Shown here one piece after another: positions 25,854-32,892 of a stretch of DNA of 43,431 bases (positions within the stretch are counted from its first letter, which is position 1; each line of letters opens with the position of its first letter). The DNA lies in assembly GCF_019392335.1 (NCBI RefSeq), contig NZ_JAHXRQ010000032.1:1-43431 (forward strand). Reading direction: 5' to 3'. The notes under the pieces are model-generated. The model had not been told where the DNA came from. It did no database searches and saw only the letters and a program-made list of their open reading frames with translations. The translations under genes were made by a program, and so were the position numbers. Source of the stretch: Mameliella sp. CS4 (GTDB lineage: Bacteria > Pseudomonadota > Alphaproteobacteria > Rhodobacterales > Rhodobacteraceae).

Positions 25854-27056
25854 TTACTCGGCGGCCACCGCGAGGGGCTGCCGATATTCGATGTCGCCTG
25901 CGAACCAGGCCTGGGCGGCGCCGACGCCGGATCCGGGCACCACGGCGGCGCCTGCCCGCATCAGCGCCAGTTCAGCAAGGCTGAGCGCGGTCAGCGCCAT
26001 ACCTTCGTTGAAGTCGCCAAGGTGGCCGATGCGGAAGACCTTGCCGTTCAGCCGGCCAAGACCGGACCCGAAGGAGGTATTCAGATCGTCGTAGGCGATG
26101 CGCAGCACCTCGCGGGCATCCACGCCCTCGGGCACGCGGATCGCGCTGACCGTGTTCGAGTAATAGCTGTGATGCTCGGCCACCAGATCGAGACCCCAGG
26201 CCTGCACGCCCCGGCGGACGCCCTCGGCCAGCCGCGCATGGCGGGCAAAGACAGCCTCCAGCCCCTCGGCAAAGATCCGGTCCAGCGCCGCGCGCAGCCC
26301 GTGCAGCAGCGGCGTCGGCGGGGTGTAGGGAAAGTAGCCATCGGCGTTGAAGGCCCGCATGTCAGCGAAATCGTAGTAGGCGCGGCGCATGGTGGCGGTC
26401 TTCGACGCCTCCAGCGCCTTCTGGCTGACCCCCAGGATGCCCAGGCCCGCAGGCATCATCATGCCCTTCTGGCTGCCGGTCACGGCCAGGTCGACGCCCC
26501 AGTCGTCCATGCGGAAATCCATCGAGCCGATCGAAGAGACCCCGTCGACAAAGAGAAGCGCGTCGTGAAAGGTGCTGTCCAGCGCGCGACGCACCGCCGC
26601 CACGTCCGAGACGACGCCGGTCGCGGTCTCGTTGTGGGTGACGAAGACGGCCTTGATCTCGTCATGTACGTCGCGGCCCAGGATGCGCTCGAACTCGCCC
26701 ACCGGCGCGCTGGCGCCCCAGGGCAGGTCGACGACCACGGGGTCCAGCCCCAGCATTTCGGCCATCTTGACCCAGAGGGTCGAGAACTGGCCATAACGCG
26801 CCATCAGAACCTTGTCGCCGGGGTTCAGCGTGTTGGTGATCGCCGCCTCCCAGGCCGAGGTGCCGGAGCCGGGAAAAAGCATGACCTCACCCGTCGCTGT
26901 CTTGAACACGCGCTTGAGGTCGGAAAACAGGCCAAGGGTCAGGTCGCCGAAATCGCTGGCGCGCATGTCCTGCTGCGGGACGTTCATCGCCTGACGCACG
27001 GTCTCCGGCACGTTGGTCGGGCCGGGAATGAAAAGGTGGCTCTGTCCGGTACGCAT
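25854..27056 (-). CDS. sgaA: serine-glyoxylate aminotransferase
   Basis: A class V PLP aminotransferase of 400 residues. The PLP lysine is in VTGSQKGMMMPAGL, preceded by FVDGVSSIGSMDFRMDDW. The N-terminus HLFIPGPTNVPETVRQAM is typical of Sga/alanine-glyoxylate aminotransferases. It converts serine and glyoxylate to hydroxypyruvate and glycine. The ATG at 27056 has GGGAGGAG upstream; the very long frame continuing upstream is antisense to the regulator. It is the first gene of the operon and thus next to the operator array. The aspartate-glyoxylate enzyme BhcA is a homologue, but no other bhc genes are here. Confidence 0.9.
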   Translation of the reverse strand: MRTGQSHLFIPGPTNVPETVRQAMNVPQQDMRASDFGDLTLGLFSDLKRVFKTATGEVMLFPGSGTSAWEAAITNTLNPGDKVLMARYGQFSTLWVKMAEMLGLDPVVVDLPWGASAPVGEFERILGRDVHDEIKAVFVTHNETATGVVSDVAAVRRALDSTFHDALLFVDGVSSIGSMDFRMDDWGVDLAVTGSQKGMMMPAGLGILGVSQKALEASKTATMRRAYYDFADMRAFNADGYFPYTPPTPLLHGLRAALDRIFAEGLEAVFARHARLAEGVRRGVQAWGLDLVAEHHSYYSNTVSAIRVPEGVDAREVLRIAYDDLNTSFGSGLGRLNGKVFRIGHLGDFNEGMALTALSLAELALMRAGAAVVPGSGVGAAQAWFAGDIEYRQPLAVAAE

Positions 27057-27129
27057 GGTGCTCCTCCCTTGCGGTTGAGACTCACCATGCGTCATACATT
27101 CGAAAATCGGAAACAAAGCCGGGTCCTGC

Positions 27130-27193
27130 TGTAAATGCGAGATTTTACAAACACCCATAATTGTCAAAATGTAAAATTTAGTATACTGTAAAA
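27130..27193. promoter_or_regulatory. array of TGTAAA-type operator elements
   Basis: The 141-bp divergent intergenic region holds TGTAAA (27130-27135), its inverse TTTACA (27144-27149, 8-bp spacer), TGTCAAAA (27162-27169), TGTAAAA (27170-27176) and TGTAAAA (27187-27193). The last lies just before the regulator start. The array is probably bound by the adjacent XRE-type regulator, controlling both sgaA and itself. Confidence 0.6.
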
Positions 27194-27197
27194 TACC

Positions 27198-28601
27198 ATG
27201 AAGACTTTCATCGGACCCCGCCTGCGCCGCTTGCGCATCGAACACGGCCAGACCCAGGTGCAGATGGCCAAACGCCTGGGCATCTCGACCTCTTATGTGA
27301 ACCTGCTGGAAAAGAACGAGCGCAGCGTTTCGGTGCCGGTCCTGCTCAAGCTTTTCGAGGCTTATGGCGTTGACTGGCGCGACATCGCCGAGGATGACGA
27401 CACAGCACAGCTGGCCGACATCCGCGCCGTCCTGCAGGACCCGCTGTTCGAGGGCGCCCGCCCCGACCTGCCGCAGTTGCGCGCCGCCCTGGCGCATAGC
27501 CCCGACCTGGCCGCCTGCTTTCTGAAACTGCACCGCGCCTTCATGGCGACGAACGATCAGCTGATGAGCGTGGCCAGCTCTGGCGAGACCGGGCAGCGCG
27601 TGCTGCCGCAGACCTCCGAGGCGGTGGTGCACAATTTTTTCCGCAGCAACCGCAATCACTTCGAGGCACTGGAACAGGCTGCCGAGGGCTTTTGGTACGG
27701 CGAGAACGTCGCCCCCGACGACATCTATCCGGCGCTGAAACTGCGCCTGCGGCACCGCATGGACCTGCGCGTTCGGCTGGTCCCGGTGGCCGAGATGCCG
27801 ACCTCGCTCAGGGAATACGACGAAGAGCGCCGCGAGGTCCGCCTGTCCGAGGCGCTGGACCATCCCAACCGGGTGTTCCAACTGGTCCATGTGGCCGCCC
27901 TGGTCGAACAGAAGGACCTGCTGGACGACATCCTTGGCCGCAGCGGCCTGACCGACGCCAAGGGACGCGCGCGTTGCCGGGTGGAGCTGGCCAACTACTT
28001 TGCCGCCGCCGTGCTGATGCCCTATGAGCATTTCCTGGCCGAGGCGCTGGAGAGCAAGTACGACTTCGACCACCTGGCCACCCGGTTCGGCGTCAGTTTC
28101 GAACAGGCCTGCCACCGCGCCACGACGCTGCAGCGCAGCGGCGCGCGGGGCGTGCCCTTCTTCTTTTTGCGGATCGACAAGGCCGGGAACGTCACCAAGC
28201 GATTCAACTCGACCGATTTTCACCTCGCCGAATACGGCGGCGCCTGCCCCCGGCTGGAGGTGCACACCTGTTTCCGAACACCCGGCCTGATTCTACCGCA
28301 GGTCGCCGAGATGCCCGACCGGTCGCAGTTCTTCGTCTTTGCCCGCACGGTGGACCGCCCCAGCTTTGCCCGCCACAGGCAGGACGTGCGACTGGCGGTG
28401 GCGATGGGCTGCGCGATGGAACACGTCGGCAGCATCGGTTACGCCGAGGAGTTGAACGTCCGGCAGCCACATGCGGCCGAGATCGGCATCAACTGCCGTG
28501 TCTGTCCCCGCGCCAATTGCGACCAGCGCGCGCATCAGGCGGTGGTCCTGTCCCAACCGGTGGACGAGAACCGCCGCGGCGCGACGCGCTACGCGGTCTG
28601 A
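27198..28601 (+). CDS. short-chain acyl-CoA-responsive XRE regulator (RamB/PccR/ScfR family)
   Basis: A 467-residue regulator. The XRE HTH is at residues 8-62 (MAKRLGISTSYVNLLEKNER). An IrrE/ImmA-like central domain is at about 150-260; no HEXXH is seen there, so it is probably not a protease. A C-terminal short-chain fatty acyl regulator domain has a cysteine cluster (INCRVCPRANCDQRAH). Relatives include RamB (acetate and glyoxylate genes in Corynebacterium) and PccR (propionyl-CoA carboxylase in Rhodobacter). It is divergent from the sgaA-mct operon and probably senses an acyl-CoA of that pathway, for which propionyl-CoA or acetyl-CoA are guesses. The TGTAAA array runs up to its start codon, suggesting autoregulation. 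Confidence 0.88.
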   Translation: MKTFIGPRLRRLRIEHGQTQVQMAKRLGISTSYVNLLEKNERSVSVPVLLKLFEAYGVDWRDIAEDDDTAQLADIRAVLQDPLFEGARPDLPQLRAALAHSPDLAACFLKLHRAFMATNDQLMSVASSGETGQRVLPQTSEAVVHNFFRSNRNHFEALEQAAEGFWYGENVAPDDIYPALKLRLRHRMDLRVRLVPVAEMPTSLREYDEERREVRLSEALDHPNRVFQLVHVAALVEQKDLLDDILGRSGLTDAKGRARCRVELANYFAAAVLMPYEHFLAEALESKYDFDHLATRFGVSFEQACHRATTLQRSGARGVPFFFLRIDKAGNVTKRFNSTDFHLAEYGGACPRLEVHTCFRTPGLILPQVAEMPDRSQFFVFARTVDRPSFARHRQDVRLAVAMGCAMEHVGSIGYAEELNVRQPHAAEIGINCRVCPRANCDQRAHQAVVLSQPVDENRRGATRYAV

Positions 28602-28643
28602 TCCCCTTACCTAGACCTTACCGCTTTGTACGAAATGCCGGAT

Positions 28644-28675
28644 TCCCTGTACGTTTTGTACAAAACGTACAGGGA
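28644..28675. repeat. 32-bp perfect palindrome between convergent genes
   Basis: TCCCTGTACGTTTTGT is followed directly by its exact reverse complement. It sits 42 bp past the regulator stop and 5 bp before the tdh stop. GTAC occurs at 28649, 28658 and 28667, and again at 28627. It could fold as a terminator-like hairpin for both convergent genes, but no T-tract follows on either side. Confidence 0.75.
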
Positions 28676-28680
28676 TTGCC

Positions 28681-29721
28681 TCAGACCCAGTCCAGCACGA
28701 CCTTGCCGGACTTGCCCGACCGCATGACCGCAAAACCCTCTTCGAAGCGGTCGACCGGGAAACGGTGGGTGATGACCCGGCTGACATCCAGCCCGTTTTC
28801 CAGCATGGCGATCATCTTGTACCAGGTCTCAAAGATCTCGCGCCCGTAGACGCCCTTGATCGTGATCGCCTTGAAGACGATCCGCGACCAGTCGACCGGC
28901 GATTTGCCCGGCGGAATACCCAAGAGCGCGATGCGCCCGCCCATCACCAGCGTCTCGACCATCTGGTCCAGCGCCCGCTGGTTGCCCGACATCTCAAGCC
29001 CCACGTCAAAGCCTTCCTTCATGCCCAGCCGCGTGACGACATCCTTCAGCTCTTCCTCGGCGACATTCACCGGCACCACGTCCGCCACCTGCCCCGCCAG
29101 GGCCAGCCGATCCGGGTTCACATCCGTGATGACAACATGCCGCGCGCCGACATGGCGCGCCACAGCCGCCGCCATGATCCCGATGGGGCCCGCGCCGGTG
29201 ATCAGCACATCCTCACCCACCAGGTCAAAACTCAGCGCCGTGTGGACGGCATTGCCCAGCGGATCGAGGATCGCCCCGATCTCGTCCGGGATGCTGTCCG
29301 GCAGCGGCACCACGTTGAAGGCCGGCAGGCGCAGGTACTGGGCAAAGGCCCCCTGCTCGTTCACGCCGATGCCGCGCGTTTCCGGGTCGAGGTGGAACTT
29401 GCCCGCCCGCGACTGGCGCGAGTGCTTGCCGATCAGGTGCCCCTCGCCGCTGCACCGCTGACCGATGGTCAGGTCATCCACGTTGCGGCCGATCTCGACG
29501 ATCTCCCCGGCAAACTCGTGCCCCGTCACCAAGGGAACCGGCACGGTCTTTTGTGCCCAGTCGTCCCAATTCCAGATATGGATGTCCGTCCCGCAGATGC
29601 CCGTGGCCTTGATCTTGATCAGGACGTCATCCGGCCCGATCTCGGGCACCGGGACGCGCTCCATCCAAAGGCCTTCCTCGGGTTTCGCCTTCACCAATGC
29701 CTTCATTTGATTGCTTGTCAT
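28681..29721 (-). CDS. tdh: L-threonine 3-dehydrogenase
   Basis: A 346-residue MDR dehydrogenase that aligns with E. coli Tdh throughout. Catalytic zinc ligands Cys43 (GICGTD) and His68-Glu69 (TGHEF) are kept, as is the NAD motif GAGPIGIMAAAV. It oxidises threonine to 2-amino-3-ketobutyrate, which Kbl cleaves. All four structural-zinc cysteines of the E. coli enzyme are replaced (Gly98, Ser101, Ser104, Asp112), so this enzyme probably lacks the second zinc. Its start overlaps the kbl stop as ATGA. Confidence 0.95.
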   Translation of the reverse strand: MTSNQMKALVKAKPEEGLWMERVPVPEIGPDDVLIKIKATGICGTDIHIWNWDDWAQKTVPVPLVTGHEFAGEIVEIGRNVDDLTIGQRCSGEGHLIGKHSRQSRAGKFHLDPETRGIGVNEQGAFAQYLRLPAFNVVPLPDSIPDEIGAILDPLGNAVHTALSFDLVGEDVLITGAGPIGIMAAAVARHVGARHVVITDVNPDRLALAGQVADVVPVNVAEEELKDVVTRLGMKEGFDVGLEMSGNQRALDQMVETLVMGGRIALLGIPPGKSPVDWSRIVFKAITIKGVYGREIFETWYKMIAMLENGLDVSRVITHRFPVDRFEEGFAVMRSGKSGKVVLDWV

Positions 29722-30905
29722 CGGATCACCCCCAGATCGCGGCCAACCTGCCCGAAGGCCTCCAGCGCCTTGTCGAGATTCTCGCGCGTCAGGTCCGCAC
29801 TCATCTGCGTGCGGATACGCGCCTGCCCCTTGGGCACCACCGGAAAGAAGAAACCGGAGACATAGACGCCTTTATTGAACAATTGCGCCGCCATCTCCTG
29901 CGCCAGCTTCGCCTCGCCCAGCATGACGGGGACGATCGGGTGTTCCCCCGGCAAGAGGTCAAAGCCCAGGTCCGTCAGACCCGCGCGCCAGTAGGCGGCA
30001 TTGTCAAAAAGCCGTGTGCGCAGATCGTCGCCTTCTTCGACCAAGCGGATCGCCTCGATCCCGGCGGCCACGACCGCCGGCGGCAGGGCGTTGGAAAAGA
30101 GATAGGGCCGCGCGCGCTGGCGCAAGAGGTCGATCACCGGCTGCGGACCGGCGATATAGCCGCCGATGGCCCCGCCCAGCGCCTTGCCCAGGGTGCCGGT
30201 CAGGATATCCACGTCGACACCGAAATGCGCCGGCATCCCCTGCCCCTTCGGCCCCATGAAGCCGGTCGCGTGACAGTCATCCACCATGACCAGCGCATCG
30301 TATTGTTCCGCCAGCGCGGTGATCTCCGGCAGCTTCGCCAGGTAACCGTCCATCGAGAACACACCATCGGTGGCGATCATGATGAAGCGCGCGCCGTCTT
30401 CGCGGGCCTGTTTCAACTGCGCCTCAAGATCCGCCATGTCGGAATTGGCATAGCGATACCGCCGCGCCTTGCAGAGCCGGATGCCGTCAATGATCGACGC
30501 GTGGTTCAACGCGTCCGAGATCACCGCATCCTCCGGCCCCAAGAGCGGTTCGAACAGCCCGCCATTGGCATCGAAACAGGCGGCGAACAGGATTGAATCG
30601 TCCTTGCCGAGGAACTGCGCCAACCGGGTTTCCAGCTCGCGGTGCAGGTCCTGCGTGCCGCAGATGAAGCGGACAGAGGCCATGCCGTACCCTTTAGGCT
30701 CCATCGCCGCCTTGGCAGCGGCGATCAGGTCGGGATGGTCAGCCAGCCCAAGGTAGTTGTTGGCGCAGAGACAGATCTTTGTTTCGCCATCCACCATGAT
30801 CTCACCGCCCTGCGGCGAGGTGATGAGGCGCTCGCGCTTCATCATGCCGTCGGCCTCGATCTGGCTCAGGGTCTCGGTCAGATGGGTCAGGAATCGGTGT
30901 GTCAT
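29718..30905 (-). CDS. kbl: glycine C-acetyltransferase (2-amino-3-ketobutyrate CoA ligase)
   Basis: A PLP enzyme of the alpha-oxoamine synthase family, 395 residues. CANNYLGLADHP, SVRFICGTQDLHRELE, VDDCHATGF and the PLP-lysine motif TGTLGKALGGAIGG are all diagnostic. It splits 2-amino-3-ketobutyrate with CoA to glycine and acetyl-CoA. ATG at 30905 is chosen, with GGAGG upstream; the ATG at 30917 overlaps that ribosome site. The start codon lies in a 9-bp inverted repeat. It is first in the kbl-tdh operon. Confidence 0.96.
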   Translation of the reverse strand: MTHRFLTHLTETLSQIEADGMMKRERLITSPQGGEIMVDGETKICLCANNYLGLADHPDLIAAAKAAMEPKGYGMASVRFICGTQDLHRELETRLAQFLGKDDSILFAACFDANGGLFEPLLGPEDAVISDALNHASIIDGIRLCKARRYRYANSDMADLEAQLKQAREDGARFIMIATDGVFSMDGYLAKLPEITALAEQYDALVMVDDCHATGFMGPKGQGMPAHFGVDVDILTGTLGKALGGAIGGYIAGPQPVIDLLRQRARPYLFSNALPPAVVAAGIEAIRLVEEGDDLRTRLFDNAAYWRAGLTDLGFDLLPGEHPIVPVMLGEAKLAQEMAAQLFNKGVYVSGFFFPVVPKGQARIRTQMSADLTRENLDKALEAFGQVGRDLGVIR

Positions 30906-30935
30906 GTTAGCCTCCATTGCGGAAACGCTAACATG
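30903..30935 (-). promoter_or_regulatory. inverted repeat enclosing the kbl ribosome site and start
   Basis: CATGTTAGC (30903-30911) and GCTAACATG (30927-30935) are perfect reverse complements, 15 nt apart. The start codon is inside one arm and GGAGG reaches into that arm, so the folded mRNA would hide the start. It could instead be a DNA operator. Confidence 0.55.
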
Positions 30936-30944
30936 ACGGATGGA

Positions 30945-30970
30945 ATTCCGAAATAGGGGATTTTCGGAAT
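30945..30970. promoter_or_regulatory. 9-bp inverted repeat upstream of kbl
   Basis: ATTCCGAAA (30945-30953) and TTTCGGAAT (30962-30970) flank an 8-bp spacer. It lies between the XRE-cupin gene and kbl and is a candidate operator for the kbl-tdh promoter, possibly for the neighbouring XRE regulator. Confidence 0.5.
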
Positions 30971-30999
30971 CGCGGATTTTTATCCGTTATATTGCCGCA

Positions 31000-31560
31000 T
31001 CATGCATCCTGTACCACCAGGAAGGCCCGCGCCGGGACAAGCGCCGCGATCCGATGCGGCACGTCAGCGGCATAGCGCGCGGTGTCGCCTGGGCCGAGCC
31101 GGTCGCATCCCGCACCGCTTGAAACCTCGACCTCGCCTTCGATCACGCTGAGATGCTCGCGCGCGCCACGCGTGTGCGGCAGGCTGTCCAGTACACCGCC
31201 AGCGGCAAAGCGCAGCTCGTAAACCTCGTGCCGCCCGGCCTCTTCGGGCGGGGACAGGATGCGGATGGTGCACCCAGCACCGCGGTTTTCGATCGTGGGC
31301 ACATCCCCGGCGCGCAGCACCTCGATCTGGCGGGCGGGCGCGTCCTCCAGCAGACCGGCAAAATCGACCTGCAGGGCACGGGTCAGGTTCCACAGCGTGG
31401 CGATGGTGGGCGACGACTCCCCCCGCTCGATCTGACTGACCATGCTGCGGGACACGCCCGACAGCTTGGCCACGGCGTCGAGCGACAGCCCCTGCGCCCG
31501 GCGTGCCTCGCGCAGGCGGGTGGGAAGTTTGGCCAAGATGGCGTCAGCGTTTTCCGTCAT
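31000..31560 (-). CDS. XRE-family regulator with cupin domain
   Basis: A 186-residue two-domain regulator. The HTH at about residues 12-65 contains LDAVAKLSGVSRSMVSQIER and GESSPTIATLWNLTRAL, typical of the XRE-cupin family. A C-terminal cupin lies at about 105-180 (SVIEGEVEV, GDTARYAADVPHRI). Family members control amino acid or small-molecule metabolism genes and sense ligand through the cupin. The start at 31560 is chosen because the longer frame has no conserved residues. It is upstream of and collinear with kbl-tdh and divergent from the class IV aminotransferase, 94 bp away, so either may be its target. Confidence 0.85.
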   Translation of the reverse strand: MTENADAILAKLPTRLREARRAQGLSLDAVAKLSGVSRSMVSQIERGESSPTIATLWNLTRALQVDFAGLLEDAPARQIEVLRAGDVPTIENRGAGCTIRILSPPEEAGRHEVYELRFAAGGVLDSLPHTRGAREHLSVIEGEVEVSSGAGCDRLGPGDTARYAADVPHRIAALVPARAFLVVQDA

Positions 31561-31654
31561 ACCGGATGAGTACCAACGCGCCGCCTGTGGAGCAAGCCTG
31601 CTTTCCTCTGGCACGGCGCCATGCAAGCATCGCGGCGGACCAGAGGGGAACAAG

Positions 31655-32572
31655 ATGACCGACGACCATGTTTCGACGCATGACGCCGCACCGGACGTGC
31701 GCAACGATGACATCCTGATCTACGTCGACGGCGAGATCGTCCACCGGGACGAGGCACGGGTGTCGGTCTATGACAGCGGCTTCCTGTTGGGGGATGGCAT
31801 CTGGGAGGGGCTGAGGCTTTATGACGGCAATATCCCCTTCCTGGATGACCACCTGGACCGGCTTTACGAGGCCGCGCTCTATCTGGACCTCGACATCGGC
31901 AAGACGCGCGCAGAGCTGACGCAGGCCATTTGGGACACGCTGGCGGCCAACGGTATGACCACAGATGTGCACATCCGCCTGATGGTGACGCGCGGGCGCA
32001 AGCGCAAACCCTTTCAGCATCCGCATCTCAGCGTTTATGGCCCGACGATCGTCATCATCGCGGAGCACTCGAAACCCGACGACAGCGTCATCGACCGGGG
32101 CATTTCCCTGTTCACCGTGCCGCACCACCGGGGATTGCCCCTGACCCAGGATGCCAAGCTGAACTCGCATTCCAAGCTGAATTGCATCATCGCACTGAAC
32201 CACGCCGTCCGCGCGGGCGCGGACGAGGCGCTGATGCTGGACCCCTTCGGCTTTGTGAACACGACCAACGCCTGCAACTTCTTCATCGTGCGCAAGGGCG
32301 AGGTCTGGACCTCGACCGGGGACTACTGCATGAACGGCATCACGCGGCAAAAGGTGATCGACATTTGCCGCGACAACGGCATTCCCGTTTTTGAACGCAA
32401 CTTCTCGCTGGTCGACACCTATGGCGCCGACGAGGCGTTTCTGACCGGCACCTTCGGCGCGCAGACCCCGGTGTTCGAGATCGACGGGCGAGTGATCGGC
32501 GGCGGCAAGGCGGGACCGATATTCCACCGCATCCGGGCGCTCTACAAGGAGATGATCCGGAACGGCGGCTGA
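31655..32572 (+). CDS. class IV aminotransferase (branched-chain/D-amino acid aminotransferase-like)
   Basis: A fold-type IV PLP aminotransferase of 305 residues. Early motif VYVYD-like SVYDSGFLLGDGIWEG, PLP lysine in LNSHSKLNCI, and EALMLDPFGFVNTTNACNFF support the family. GAGGGG precedes the ATG. The substrate could be a branched-chain or D-amino acid; the sequence does not decide. It is divergent from the XRE-cupin regulator and converges on the RTX gene with only 4 bp between stops. Its last 22 bases are copied at 34394-34415. Confidence 0.85.
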   Translation: MTDDHVSTHDAAPDVRNDDILIYVDGEIVHRDEARVSVYDSGFLLGDGIWEGLRLYDGNIPFLDDHLDRLYEAALYLDLDIGKTRAELTQAIWDTLAANGMTTDVHIRLMVTRGRKRKPFQHPHLSVYGPTIVIIAEHSKPDDSVIDRGISLFTVPHHRGLPLTQDAKLNSHSKLNCIIALNHAVRAGADEALMLDPFGFVNTTNACNFFIVRKGEVWTSTGDYCMNGITRQKVIDICRDNGIPVFERNFSLVDTYGADEAFLTGTFGAQTPVFEIDGRVIGGGKAGPIFHRIRALYKEMIRNGG

Positions 32573-32892
32573 GCCGTCAGGCGAAATCCAAATCGGTCGC
32601 GACCAGCGCGGTCACCCCGGAAAAGGTCACGCTGGTCTCGCCCAGCGGATCGAAGATCAGGGTCAGCTCTCCTCCCGGGCCAACCGTGACCTTGGCCGTC
32701 AGCGCGGCGTCGGCGGAATTGATGGCGCCGCTGCTGTCCACGTCGAAATCGGCGAATGTGTTGTAACCTGCGGGCGCGCCTATGATCCGGGCCAGATCCG
32801 AACCGCCAAATCCGAAATCATCGAGGACGTCCTGCCCGAAAACCTCCGTGAATACAAAGGTATCGGCCCCGTCTCCTCCGCGCAGGAAATCG
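32551..32892. repeat. direct repeat, copy 1
   Basis: About 340 bp matching 34394-34735 at an offset of 1843 bp with seven mismatches by eye. It covers the end of the aminotransferase gene and the C-terminal coding part of the first RTX protein. Confidence 0.95.

Noticed and set aside
25854..27056. bhcA of the beta-hydroxyaspartate cycle
   Set aside because: None of the other bhc genes are adjacent, while serine-cycle genes are.
25854..28265. 803-residue frame suggesting a fusion upstream of the aminotransferase
   Set aside because: The first half is antisense to the XRE regulator; the real start with a good ribosome site is at 27056.
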